A stretch of 64,000 nucleotides of DNA from Halobacillus litoralis (GCF_020524085.2 NZ_CP129016.1:3528001-3592000); one strand, 5' to 3'; positions 1-8,282 are shown, numbered from the stretch's first letter. Notes: generated by a model from the sequence alone, not told the origin. Translations and numbers: made by a program.

Positions 1-83
1 TTTTTAGACTTTCTCCTGTCCATGAAAATCATAAAGACAATGAACAAGACAAGAAACAATCCCCATAAAATGTTCTCAAGCAT
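1..83 (-). CDS. N-terminal fragment of a small membrane protein (cut by window edge)
   Basis: A reverse-strand gene starts with ATG at 83 after a good ribosome site (GGAAGGAGAG, about 5 bases upstream) and runs off the left edge. The 27 visible residues begin MLENILWGLF, form one strongly hydrophobic helix and turn basic (MDRRKSK), as in a single-pass membrane protein or membrane anchor. The family cannot be named from this piece. Confidence 0.6.
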   Translation of the reverse strand, partial: MLENILWGLFLVLFIVFMIFMDRRKSK

Positions 84-156
84 AACATCTCTCCTTCCAT
101 ACTGATTTCAGGAAAATCATACCTTTTTCTATTATTTCAAAACATATCCATCCCAT

Positions 157-198
157 CAATGATACAGACGTCACTTCCCGGTGACGTCTGTATCATTG
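157..198. other. Long perfect intergenic hairpin
   Basis: An 18-bp perfect inverted repeat (157-174 and 181-198, loop of 6) lies between the left-edge gene and a decayed reverse-strand gene. No T-run follows it on either strand, so it is not an obvious intrinsic terminator; it may be a processed terminator, a protein site or an RNA structure. Confidence 0.6.
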
Positions 199-234
199 GA
201 TATTCTTTATGTCTTTACTGAGAACATAAACCTC

Positions 235-491
235 CTATTCATCTTTTCTAATCAGAGCTGTTCTCTCTCCGGTTTGAATGAAAAGATCCATCTCTTCTCT
301 AATTTCTTCAGCGATTTCCTTGGAGTGTAAAGAATTTTTATTTTTGATTGATAGCGGATATGGATGGAAAGAAAAAGCAAAACCATTGACTGATTTTGTT
401 CCGATGCCATCATTACCTGGGTAATATCGTTTATTTGAGCTTCCATATAATTCTTATGTGCTCTTCTGAAGGCTATTCTTTTTACATCCAT
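235..491 (-). pseudogene. Short conserved-looking gene broken by a frameshift
   Basis: From an ATG at 491 the reverse strand reads MDVKRIAFRRAHK and then loses frame; a second frame open from 453 to the TAG at 235 reads ELYGSSNKRYYPGNDGIG and ends TALIRKDE. One extra A in the AAG at about 454-456 would join them into one protein of about 85 residues. I do not recognise the family. The start has only a weak ribosome site and lies 42 bases from the divergent SDR start. A gene remnant is the best reading; a sequencing error is possible. Confidence 0.45.
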
Positions 492-532
492 ACGGAAATT
501 TCTTACTATGAAAATCATAAGGAGTGATAAGG

Positions 533-1465
533 ATGAAAGAACAAGCGTGGACAAAAGAAGATATTCCTTCTTTGAAAGGCCAAACAGTAATTGTAACTGG
601 AGGGAACAGCGGTTTAGGGTATGAATCTGTGAAAGTTCTTTCCAAGCGGGGAGCGACCGTCATTCTTGGTACAAGGTCGATGGAGCGAGGTCAGGAAGCG
701 TATTTATCCATTCAAAAGGAAAATCCTAACGCCGATATTGACGTCATGGCCCTCGACTTAAGCGATTTGGAATCAGTCAAGTCTTTCTCAGATTCCTTCA
801 GGGAAAAATATGATCGGTTGGATCTATTGCTTAACAATGCCGGTGTCATGACCACCCCATACGGAAAGACCAAGGATGGTTTTGAACAGCAGATAGGCAT
901 CAATCACCTCGGTCACTTCGCTCTCACAGGACAATTGTTCGAAACGTTGAAGAAAACGCCCAACGCTAGAATCGTCAATATTTCAAGCAACGCCCATAAA
1001 TCTGGAAAAATGAATTTTGATAACCTCATGTTTGAAGGTGGAAAAGGATACACACCTATGAAAGCTTATGCCCAGTCTAAGCTTGCCAATCTATTATTCA
1101 CTCAAGAACTGCAAAGAAAAATCACAGAGAATGGTTTAGATATTACTGTAACGGCTGCCCATCCCGGGATCGCAAGCACGAATCTTATGAGACACATTGA
1201 AGATAAATTCCTCTTCAAGATTCTGGGACGTTTGCTTGCACCAATGACCCAGGAAGCTTCAGAAGGAGCGCTACCTGGCTTAAGGGCAGCGACAGACCCT
1301 GACGTACAAGGAGGGGAATACTTTGGGCCTGGAGGCAGATGGGAAATGAAAGGTGCCCCTGTCGCCGTTTCTCCGATCACGAAATCTTACGATGTTATGG
1401 ACGCCGATCAATTGTGGAAAGTATCCGAAGAGCTTACCGGCGTCACCTATCCTTTCACTGAATAA
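533..1465 (+). CDS. SDR family oxidoreductase (retinol dehydrogenase/WWOX-like)
   Basis: This is a classical-type short-chain dehydrogenase of about 310 residues. The nucleotide-binding loop TGGNSGLG is near residue 23, NNAG follows near residue 100, and the catalytic YAQSK motif (Tyr and Lys three apart) is near 180 after a conserved Ser in NISSNAH. The basic residues after the first strand (TRSMERG) suggest NADP(H). An AAGGAG site 8 bases before 533 favours this ATG over the in-frame GTG at 524. It stands alone and is followed by an intrinsic terminator. The substrate cannot be told; relatives act on hydrophobic alcohols or ketones. Confidence 0.88.
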   Translation: MKEQAWTKEDIPSLKGQTVIVTGGNSGLGYESVKVLSKRGATVILGTRSMERGQEAYLSIQKENPNADIDVMALDLSDLESVKSFSDSFREKYDRLDLLLNNAGVMTTPYGKTKDGFEQQIGINHLGHFALTGQLFETLKKTPNARIVNISSNAHKSGKMNFDNLMFEGGKGYTPMKAYAQSKLANLLFTQELQRKITENGLDITVTAAHPGIASTNLMRHIEDKFLFKILGRLLAPMTQEASEGALPGLRAATDPDVQGGEYFGPGGRWEMKGAPVAVSPITKSYDVMDADQLWKVSEELTGVTYPFTE

Positions 1466-1477
1466 TCATAGATAATC

Positions 1478-1511
1478 AAAGCTGAAGGGGATATCCTCTT
1501 CAGCTTTTTTT
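1478..1511 (+). terminator. Rho-independent terminator after the SDR gene
   Basis: The stem AAAGCTGAAG / CTTCAGCTTT closes over a short internal loop and is followed by a run of T, 13 bases after the SDR stop codon. Confidence 0.85.
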
Positions 1512-1591
1512 AGAAATACAGACTTCCAGTTGAATAATCTTCCTTTATTTGGAATAATAAAAGCTATAAAACCACGGAGAGGAGCATGACA

Positions 1592-2032
1592 ATGTCCAAG
1601 AAAAAGATGTGGGGTCTAGCTTTTACGATCAGTCTCCTATCCATACTTACCGTCTATGGACTGGCGATGGACTTCGAATTTTTGAAATATGAAGTTAATG
1701 AGCAGAATCAATTAGTTATGTATGAAGGTTTGAGCGGACCAAATCCAATCATCAACTCTGATGTAAACAAAGAACAGGAAAGCCTGACTGTTTTAGGCTC
1801 CTATATGAGTCAATTCAACCGGTGGTTCCTTGCAGGAATACTGATCGCTCCATTCTTCATCGCGTCTTATTTTCTCCTTTTCAGTGAAAAATGGATGGGG
1901 GACCATCCAAAGAAGAAGAAATACCTTTCTTGGACACTATGCACGAATGGAGTGGTCATAGTCGTTGCGGTCTTTATTTGGGTTCACTATATCGAGGTCG
2001 TGAACAATGCTTTTCATAACGTGTTATTTTAA
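1592..2032 (+). CDS. Small membrane protein of unknown function
   Basis: The product has about 146 residues and three hydrophobic helices: an N-terminal one after the basic MSKKKM, and two in the second half around FLAGILIAPFFIASYFLL and VVIVVAVFIWV. The loop after helix 1 is polar and probably extracellular. The GGAGAGGAG site ends 7 bases before ATG 1592; the upstream in-frame ATG at 1586 is too close to it. No family is recognised, and no neighbour is clearly linked. Confidence 0.65.
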   Translation: MSKKKMWGLAFTISLLSILTVYGLAMDFEFLKYEVNEQNQLVMYEGLSGPNPIINSDVNKEQESLTVLGSYMSQFNRWFLAGILIAPFFIASYFLLFSEKWMGDHPKKKKYLSWTLCTNGVVIVVAVFIWVHYIEVVNNAFHNVLF

Positions 2033-2072
2033 ATACCAGGCGGGCGTCTTTAATTAATTGATTCATTCGCCC

Positions 2073-3188
2073 CTATGCCCGGACAGGAGAAATCACATGA
2101 ACCTGTTCTTCGTTTCTCAGACTTCGAATAATCAACGGACTCATCATCCCGTTGTAAAAAAGCTTTACGTCTTCCCCTTTTGTCACTTTCAACGCTTCCA
2201 ACAAAAAAATACCGTCGATGTGAACATCCATCTTTCCTTCACCTGTTACTTCTTTCAGAGGAATGTTTTCTTCGATTGTTCCTACTTGGGGCAAAAAGGA
2301 AGAGATGTTCAGTTGCTTCCCTTCCATCAAGCATAATTTCACCTGATGGTTTCTACAATTTTCAGCAAACAAACCAGCTCTGTCTACGCTTTCCAGCATC
2401 CGATCTTTATCTAAGGTCAAAACCGTCTTCGCAGATTCTGTCACTAAGTCCCCAACATTGGGATAGGCTCCATCAAGCAGCTTGGAGGTGATCATCGTTT
2501 CGTTTGATTCTACCTTGAACAATTGGTCGGTTATGGATAGCCTCAATGACCCTTTCGTATTCTTAAAGACTTTTATCACTTCTTTTAACGTTCTCACGGG
2601 AACTGTACACGAATAACTCTTCTCACTGCTCAATTTTTTCTTAACAAAAGCTAACCGATGAGAGTCTGTGGCTGAAGCTTGGACATGATGATGTGAAAAG
2701 TCGAGATGCACCCCTGTAAGCACGGGACGACTTCCCTCTTTTGCTGCTGCGAAAAGTGTTTGGCGAACTAGCTCTACCAAGTCCTCCCCGTTCATAGAAA
2801 TGTCTTCTGTCGATTCGACTTCCGCCATGTCCGGGTATTCTTCGGTTGAGAGAGTGCTTAAAGAAGTCTTGACCTCACCGGATTCGAGCAGCATACGACC
2901 GGCATCTTTTTTCATATGAACAGGTCCGGGCAATTTCTTTACTAAATCCTGAAGAAAAGCCGCCGGTAGTACACAAGAACCTTTATTAATCGATTCGCAC
3001 CCTACTTCTTGAACAGGGATGACTTTTTTTATCATGAGTTCTCCATCACTTCCGACCAGAACGAATTCTTTTTCTCTGACCTCCAATTTTATACCATTCA
3101 AGACCGGAAGCACCGTCTTTTTACTAAGGACAGAGGCTGCTTCAGACACAGCATCCTTCAGTCTTCCTTTATGTATTCGTAATTCCAT
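2073..3188 (-). CDS. dnaN: DNA polymerase III beta subunit (sliding clamp), paralogue
   Basis: The 371-residue protein begins MELRIHKGRLKDAVSEAASV and has the full three-domain layout of DnaN, including KKTVLPVLNGIKLEV near residue 25, TDSHRLAF near 175 and a C-terminal region ending VHVISPVRA. The housekeeping clamp gene normally sits beside dnaA, recF and gyrB; none of these is here and the gene is monocistronic, so this is probably a second clamp. Divergent clamp paralogues occur in some Bacillus. A near-perfect LexA box 40 bases before the start suggests damage induction. It would act as the processivity ring for a polymerase or mismatch-repair partner. The normal C-terminal motif MPMR is not seen. 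Confidence 0.85.
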   Translation of the reverse strand: MELRIHKGRLKDAVSEAASVLSKKTVLPVLNGIKLEVREKEFVLVGSDGELMIKKVIPVQEVGCESINKGSCVLPAAFLQDLVKKLPGPVHMKKDAGRMLLESGEVKTSLSTLSTEEYPDMAEVESTEDISMNGEDLVELVRQTLFAAAKEGSRPVLTGVHLDFSHHHVQASATDSHRLAFVKKKLSSEKSYSCTVPVRTLKEVIKVFKNTKGSLRLSITDQLFKVESNETMITSKLLDGAYPNVGDLVTESAKTVLTLDKDRMLESVDRAGLFAENCRNHQVKLCLMEGKQLNISSFLPQVGTIEENIPLKEVTGEGKMDVHIDGIFLLEALKVTKGEDVKLFYNGMMSPLIIRSLRNEEQVHVISPVRA

Positions 3189-3227
3189 ATCATGAACCTC
3201 CCATCTTTCTACACTCTACATTCTACA

Positions 3228-3241
3228 CGAACGTACGTTTG
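3228..3241 (-). promoter_or_regulatory. LexA (SOS) box-like palindrome upstream of the clamp paralogue
   Basis: CGAACGTACGTTTG matches the B. subtilis LexA consensus CGAACRNRYGTTYC at all positions except the last. It lies 40-53 bases upstream of the clamp ATG, where it would overlap a promoter with a possible -10 TAGAAT just downstream on the reverse strand. Confidence 0.6.
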
Positions 3242-3253
3242 TCCTTCTATTCT

Positions 3254-3290
3254 AAAAAAGAACTTTCTATTTTTGAATAGAAAGCTCTTC
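3254..3290 (-). terminator. Hairpin upstream of the Nudix stop, between the clamp and Nudix genes
   Basis: On the reverse strand AGAGCTTTCTATT pairs with AATAGAAAGTTCT and is followed by TTTTTT. It sits between the clamp promoter and the Nudix 3' end. On the reverse strand it precedes the clamp promoter in position but lies upstream of the Nudix stop, so which transcript it ends is unclear. Confidence 0.5.
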
Positions 3291-3315
3291 TCAATTTCAT
3301 ATCCTGTTTAGATCA

Positions 3316-3783
3316 TTACCCTACAACCGGTGTCTTACGTTTATTCTTTACATCGTCGATCACTTGCTGATGATCATGAAATATGTATTCTGGAAGATCA
3401 CCAAGATCAAAAAAATGATTGCTCAGTGATTCATCGTTCTCTTTTACCAATTCCCCTTCAAAGGACCGGCAACTAAAACAAATTTCTACGATAGCCGCCT
3501 GATCTCCGTTCGGAAAAACTTTATGCTTATGAGGCCCTGAATAGATACCGAAAAGGTCCATTTCTTTTAACTCCAAGCCCGTTTCCTCATAGACTTCCCT
3601 TCTCGCAGTATCTTGAACTGACTCATCCAGTTCCATAAAACCACCAGGGAGGCCCCAGCTTTTGGAATCTGCTCGCAATTGCAATAATAATTCGTTCTTT
3701 TCATTAAAAACGAGCGCTCCCGCAACGACCATCAAAACTTTCTCATGGCCGACCATGGAGCGTAAATGACGAATATAATCCAT
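3316..3783 (-). CDS. Nudix hydrolase
   Basis: The product has 155 residues. The Nudix box starts at about residue 46 with GGFMELDESVQDTARREVYE and continues to EETGLEL, matching Gx5Ex7REUxEExGU with all metal-binding glutamates present. The strands before it (VLMVVAGALVFNEKNELLLQ) are typical. These enzymes cleave nucleoside diphosphates linked to another group, often as house-cleaning; the substrate is not predictable here. The gene is monocistronic or pairs with the broken small gene that starts at 4059. Confidence 0.9.
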   Translation of the reverse strand: MDYIRHLRSMVGHEKVLMVVAGALVFNEKNELLLQLRADSKSWGLPGGFMELDESVQDTARREVYEETGLELKEMDLFGIYSGPHKHKVFPNGDQAAIVEICFSCRSFEGELVKENDESLSNHFFDLGDLPEYIFHDHQQVIDDVKNKRKTPVVG

Positions 3784-3797
3784 AGCTTTCTCCCTTT

Positions 3798-4059
3798 TTA
3801 TGAAGATTCTCTTAACCCGCTTTTTCGCACGTCGACTTTCTGCATCCGTCCAGCTACACGATACTCATTCGTATTTAAGCGGAAGTAATGACGAGCACCT
3901 GTATAAGTGGTGTACCAAAGGTTGTTAATGATCACCATTTCTTTTGTTTTTTTTATCCTTTTGAATCGGATGGAAAGAAGACCCGAACCGTTCATCTTTC
4001 CGTTCAATGACTCCAAGCCTGCCTTCTTCATCTAACCACACCGCTAAAATACTATGCAT
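3798..4059 (-). pseudogene. Small conserved-looking gene with a frameshift in an A8 tract
   Basis: A reverse-strand ATG at 4059 with AGGGGG upstream begins MHSILAVWLDEEGRLGVIE and loses frame at a run of eight A (3947-3954 on the given strand). From there the shifted frame reads KEMVIINNLWYTTYTGARHY and stops at 3798. Taking out one A gives a protein of about 86 residues ending SGLRESS. The family is not recognised. The product would sit just upstream of the Nudix gene (15 bases), perhaps in one transcript. Confidence 0.5.
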
Positions 4060-4126
4060 CTTTTCCGCCCCCTTATTTAAATTTGATCGACTGTTCACCG
4101 ACCAAGTTCATCAACTGTGATGATTC

Positions 4127-4430
4127 CTATGTTTCTTTAACAACCACTTCAAGGGGATGAACCTCAGAAACCTGATCAGAAAAAATCCACCGTCTGCCTG
4201 GTTCAACGAGAAGGAGATAACTATAGCTTCCATCATCTCCCATAAAATTAAGATATGCCCTGTTTATCGGATCGTTGTCTCTGGATGTTAAGCTCTTGCA
4301 CTGCAATTCTTCACCGGCTTTTTCAACAATACTTGTAAAAAGGCTTGCGCTCTTCTTGTTCTATACATTAAGGATAGCGTTCATTCGCAAAAACCGCCTC
4401 AGGTAGTGGAATGATTTTGTCTACGACTTC
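4127..4430 (-). pseudogene. Degenerate coding remnant
   Basis: The reverse strand is open from 4360 to the TAG at 4127 and reads like real protein: SIVEKAGEELQCKS, then NRAYLNFMGDDGSYSYLLLV, ending EVHPLEVVVKET. It has no start codon. Just upstream a different frame reads DKIIPLPEAVFANERYP before a stop. The two pieces look like one gene broken by at least one frame change. No family is recognised. The stretch 4440-4635 beyond it holds no convincing gene. Confidence 0.45.
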
Positions 4431-4635
4431 AGATGGATAAAAATCTCAACTACCGAATTATCCAGAAGTTATAAACCCCTGAAAATCACCATTACCCGTC
4501 CTAAAACGTTGACTTTCTGTGGAGCGAAAGCTTTTTCGTGATAAACCAATGAAGGAAAGAGCGCTACCTTTGCCATGGACCGACCGCTTCCGGGAATAGC
4601 AATAGACGTTTAGTATTGCTGGACGATCGATCTGT

Positions 4636-5187
4636 TCATGACTGCATATGTGGAATGCTTCCCAACAATAGGTCTTCCAGCTTCGTATATGTATTTGAAC
4701 TACATTCTTCAAAAACTCTAACCCGGTCCACTTCAAACACAGGAAAAGGGCGAAACTCCTTATCCGCAGCCTCAGCCATATCGACCAGGTTTTGTTTTGA
4801 CAAACCATAAGTCGTCTTGGCCAGCGTCAAATGAGGGACGAAATGTTCCAGCTCAAAATAATCATCCACCTGCTTCGAAGTAGGTTTTGTGATCTGAACC
4901 ATTTGTTTATGCAAGTCAAAGATTTTTTCCGAACACACACTCAAATAAAGCACGTCTTCTCCAAAAAAAGCGGGTACACCTAATTGGACACGAAAGGGAT
5001 TGGTTCCCCGGCACATTTCTCTCACTTGGTCCAACCATTTCCGGTCAGTGGTGAGACCCCCTTGAGCCTTTAACGTAATATGAGGCTCGACAACTTCAGT
5101 GATCGTATTTCCGCTCCACTTTTTCTGAAAGTGGATGACCTTCTCTTTGAAATCTTCCGGTGGTACCCATCCAATGAAATGCTGCAT
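4636..5187 (-). CDS. 2H phosphoesterase (2'-5' RNA ligase/YjcG-like)
   Basis: The protein has 183 residues. It carries two HxT/S-type catalytic motifs, PHITLKAQGG near residue 37 and PHLTLAKT near residue 117, which define the two-histidine phosphoesterase fold. Relatives hydrolyse 2',3'-cyclic phosphates in RNA or tRNA-splicing by-products; bacterial members are often labelled 2'-5' RNA ligase. The ATG at 5187 follows GGGAGAGAGAAAC. The next gene upstream (5200-5496) ends 12 bases away, so the two probably share a transcript. Confidence 0.82.
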   Translation of the reverse strand: MQHFIGWVPPEDFKEKVIHFQKKWSGNTITEVVEPHITLKAQGGLTTDRKWLDQVREMCRGTNPFRVQLGVPAFFGEDVLYLSVCSEKIFDLHKQMVQITKPTSKQVDDYFELEHFVPHLTLAKTTYGLSKQNLVDMAEAADKEFRPFPVFEVDRVRVFEECSSNTYTKLEDLLLGSIPHMQS

Positions 5188-5199
5188 GTTTCTCTCTCC

Positions 5200-5496
5200 C
5201 TACTCAGGTACGTATTTATATCTAGTCACAAACGATGATCCCATCAAGCCTGTGATAAACAGACTTAAACCTCCCAGGAGATTTAATGAATGATTTTCAA
5301 ATGGAGAGATAAATGAACAAAAAACCACTAAAGGAACAACGGCGAGCATGGCAACCCAAAAACGGTCGATGAAATAAACCTTATGTCTGCAGCTACAATT
5401 TTCACAAGAAGCAATAGAAAAGAAAAGATTCGCTGACAAAATCTGTGCCAAGCGAAAAGACTGCCCACAACATTCGCATTGCGTCACCACTCCCAC
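5200..5496 (-). CDS. CXXC-20-CXXC family small zinc-ribbon membrane protein
   Basis: The 98-residue product has CECC at residues 7-10 and CENC after exactly 20 intervening residues, the hallmark of the TIGR04104 family (two CxxC pairs expected to bind one zinc). Two hydrophobic segments follow (near 47-65 and 70-88). The function of the family is unknown. It precedes the phosphoesterase gene on the same strand. Confidence 0.75.
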   Translation of the reverse strand: MGVVTQCECCGQSFRLAQILSANLFFSIASCENCSCRHKVYFIDRFWVAMLAVVPLVVFCSFISPFENHSLNLLGGLSLFITGLMGSSFVTRYKYVPE

Positions 5497-5620
5497 CTCC
5501 CTTTCTTCATTACGATGAAGTTACCCCAGAAGTTTCACAGATTGGAAAACATTATGAGGAAATCCGTGACTTCACTCACTCGCATTCAACATCCAAACCC
5601 GCTTCCTTCAACCGTTATTC

Positions 5621-6484
5621 CTATCCTACTCTCAAATCACCTGAGCTCGTCTCAGCCGTTAGATGGTACTCCCCATCCGCTTTTGTACCCCGCACTTCAT
5701 TGTCTTTTTTCACTTCATAGTCAAGACCCGTCCAGTTGATCGCTGCTTCTCCAGAATTCGACATGTAAACGAGTTGACAAGAGGCCGGTTCTTCTTCATA
5801 GAAAAAGCGGATATCCCCGCTTGAAGTAGAAGCTCTCACATCTCCAAGCATCTTTGCTGCCTGGATGCGGATTTCCCCCGACGAGGAACCGAACACGCCT
5901 GTCCCATAATCAAACTTCTCCCCAAACAATTCCCCGCTGCTTGTATGAATGTCTGAGTTCCTACTTTCCACCCTTTTCAGTAAAACATCACCGCTGGATG
6001 TTTGGATTTGTAAATTCTCTTGAATCACATCTGCCATCGTCACATCACCCGAGCTTGCGGTAAGGGTGGAATGATTGACTGCCAAGCCTTCGACATCGAT
6101 GTCAGCCGAGGATGTTTCTATCATTAAAGACCCTAAGGTTTCCGCTGGAATTTCTATTAAAAGTTTCATATCTTTCCGCATTTGAATGCCGAACGTCTTT
6201 TCCTCATTCACTCTCAATGTCAAGTTCTCCCCCTGTCGATGATGGGAAAGAGTAAAGTGCTCCTTATCTTTCTCATAGACGGTTCCGGATAAAGTAACAC
6301 TCCACTCCTCACGGTCCACCCTCACCACTTCCACGTCCACAAAAGTCGATTCCACCTGTAGATTCTTAATTGCACCCGCAAATCCTTCCTGCTTATGTAG
6401 GTGATAGGTCTTTCCTCCATTCGATCGTTGATAGAGAAGTGCTATACCGACAATCGCTATAATTAAGATTAGTATAAATTCCAT
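5621..6484 (-). CDS. DUF4097 family protein with N-terminal membrane anchor (LiaG/YvlB-like)
   Basis: After one N-terminal hydrophobic helix (MEFILILIIAIVGIALLY) the protein is a repetitive beta structure with at least six SSGD/SSGE turns (for example TASSGDVT, TSSGDVLL, SSSGEIRI, TSSGDIRF), the signature of DUF4097 beta-helix proteins. Such proteins are found with LiaFSR/PspC envelope-stress loci. The ATG at 6484 is 9 bases from AAAGGAG; an in-frame TTG at 6490 is too close. The gene is monocistronic. A beta-solenoid on the outer face of the membrane is the likely form; the role is not known. Confidence 0.78.
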   Translation of the reverse strand: MEFILILIIAIVGIALLYQRSNGGKTYHLHKQEGFAGAIKNLQVESTFVDVEVVRVDREEWSVTLSGTVYEKDKEHFTLSHHRQGENLTLRVNEEKTFGIQMRKDMKLLIEIPAETLGSLMIETSSADIDVEGLAVNHSTLTASSGDVTMADVIQENLQIQTSSGDVLLKRVESRNSDIHTSSGELFGEKFDYGTGVFGSSSGEIRIQAAKMLGDVRASTSSGDIRFFYEEEPASCQLVYMSNSGEAAINWTGLDYEVKKDNEVRGTKADGEYHLTAETSSGDLRVG

Positions 6485-6570
6485 AATCAATAACTCCTTT
6501 ATATTTCTTATGACTCCATCCCCCCTCTAAAAATTCGACAAAACTTTCCAATTACCTCCTAACATTAGTG

Positions 6571-6604
6571 AAAATCCCTGGTCTATAATGACCAGGGATT
6601 CGTT
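6571..6604 (-). terminator. Terminator of the crtQ-crtO operon
   Basis: AATCCCTGGTC (6573-6583) pairs with GACCAGGGATT (6590-6600); on the reverse strand the stem is followed by TTTT. It lies 60 bases beyond the crtO stop. Confidence 0.7.
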
Positions 6605-6663
6605 TCATATCTTTCTACTTATATGTGTAGTTTTAATATCCTTTAACTCGAGTTCAATGTCCT

Positions 6664-7110
6664 CTATCGCTTCAAAACACGACCTTTCATCCTCATCAAT
6701 CGAACGCGGTTATACCTTTGCACGATAATAAAAGGAAGGTTGAACAAGAGGGCATATGCGACCATAATCCAGCCGGCCCACGGTGGGTTGAACAAGAAGA
6801 AAAAAGGAGCCGCCAGCATTTGCATCCAGTGGGAGAGCTCCGAGCGATTCGTCTGCTTTTCAAAACGCTCCCATTGGGACGAACGTCGCAAATGAGCCGC
6901 TGACTTTTCCCTCCGAAACCACTTTCGCGCTTCAGGGAGCCGGTCTTTCCACTTTTTCACACCTAGACGCTCATAAACCTTATCCTGTGACTCCCACCTT
7001 TTCACACGATATATTCCAGCGAAGGCATTCACAAAAGCATCCGGCACCACAGAGACGAGACTGCTCACGCCAAGATGGATGCACAGCCATGCGACTACAT
7101 TGACGACCAT
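6664..7110 (-). CDS. crtO: Glycosyl-4,4'-diaponeurosporenoate acyltransferase
   Basis: The 148-residue membrane protein resembles staphylococcal CrtO, which esterifies the glucose of glycosyl-diaponeurosporenoate with a fatty acid in the last step of staphyloxanthin-type pigment synthesis. It has an N-terminal helix, a basic amphipathic middle with KKWKDRLPEA and the C-terminal helices around LFNPPWAGWIMV. Its ATG overlaps the crtQ stop (TAATG), so the two are translationally coupled. The enzyme acts in the membrane. The other pigment genes (crtM, crtN, crtP) are not in this window. Confidence 0.75.
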   Translation of the reverse strand: MVVNVVAWLCIHLGVSSLVSVVPDAFVNAFAGIYRVKRWESQDKVYERLGVKKWKDRLPEARKWFRREKSAAHLRRSSQWERFEKQTNRSELSHWMQMLAAPFFFLFNPPWAGWIMVAYALLFNLPFIIVQRYNRVRLMRMKGRVLKR

Positions 7111-8184
7111 TAAGAGGAACTCCTTTTCTTATCAACGATCGAGCGGCCTTTCCATGTCGTTTCCTTCATGAAAAAGGTCTTCCACAAAGAGTAAGCAAAA
7201 ACGAACACGAAAAAGAAAAAGTACAGCGGAAACAAGAGCACATCAAACCACCTGAAGTTACCGATTTCCTTCCAAGTCCTGAACAACACAAACACTAAAG
7301 TCACATACCCAATAAAGCCCCACCACCCAAGGGCAGTAAGGTTTACCAAAAAAAGATATAACGGCGGTGAGCCACAAGACATTCGCAAGCGTCATGATGG
7401 GGGAAGCTGTTTTTGCCCCTGTTGAAAAGCTTTTGGCCCACCCTTGAATCACTTGTCTCAAATCAGCGTCATACATCCGCATATTCAAAACGCCGTACCC
7501 GCTATAGGCTTTTGTTTTTAACCCTCGGGAAGATGCCAATCTTGTAAACGCCAGGTGTTCGACGATTTCTCCCCGTATGGCCTCATGACCTCCAAGCTTC
7601 CAATAAGTATCCGTGCCGATCACTAGACACGGGCCGAAACCGCCCTTGGTTCCAAGTTTCTCCTTACATACAGTAGTTAAACCGGAAGAGGCCATAACGA
7701 CAAGGTGAAATACTCCGGAGAACTTTTCCCAAAAAGAACGCATCTCATGATAAGGATGAACGGTCATGACCGTTTCTTCACCGTCAAAAGCTTTCACCAA
7801 ACGCTCTGCTCCTCCATCTGAAAACCATGTATCCGCATCAAGGAAAATGAGCGTTTTTCCTTTGGCTGCTTTCGCCCCGTTATAGCAAGCCCATGACTTG
7901 CCCATCCAACCGGGAGGTAAAGGAGGATTGTCCACCACTTTCACGCCAAAACTCTCCACGACTTTTCTCGTCTCGTCCTCTGAATCGTCGTCCACGACAA
8001 TGACCTCACGTTGGGGCCGCTTGGAAAGTAAAGTCGGAAGCAGGCGTTTTAAGTTTTCCTCTTCGTTCCTCGCAGGGATAATCAATGTGTACATCTCTGT
8101 ATTCTTACGTTTTTCTATAGGAAACGATAATTTATGCCAAAACAGGAGAAGGGTTGATAAAACAGCCAGGATCATCATCCACAT
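7110..8184 (-). pseudogene. crtQ: 4,4'-diaponeurosporenoate glycosyltransferase, frameshifted
   Basis: The N-terminal frame (from 8184) is a GT2 glycosyltransferase: IIPARNEEENL near residue 34, VVDDDSED, and LDADTWFSDGG with the DxD metal site. It loses frame at a T7 tract (A7 at 7348-7354 on the given strand), where the reading frame would end at 7258. The other frame carries the expected C-terminal helices (LYLFLVNLTALGWWGFIG, LLFPLYFFFFVFVF) to 7110. Removing one T gives about 357 residues, the normal size for CrtQ. Start 8184 follows GGGAGGTG. CrtQ adds glucose to the C30 carotenoid acid. Inactivation, slippage or a sequencing error are all possible. Confidence 0.7.
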
Positions 8185-8282
8185 TCCGGTCACCTCCCTA
8201 TGTACTTCCATTGTCACCTCAGAAACACTTGATTATACAAGGACAAGACCGGGTACAATGGTTATTAAAAAAAGAGGGTTCA

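Noticed and set aside
2058..2491. Forward-strand frames within the clamp gene
   Set aside because: They are mirror frames of the beta clamp with no ribosome site or family features.
4458..4808. Reverse-strand open frame overlapping the 2H phosphoesterase gene
   Set aside because: It overlaps the clear HxT-motif gene in another frame and reads as poor protein.
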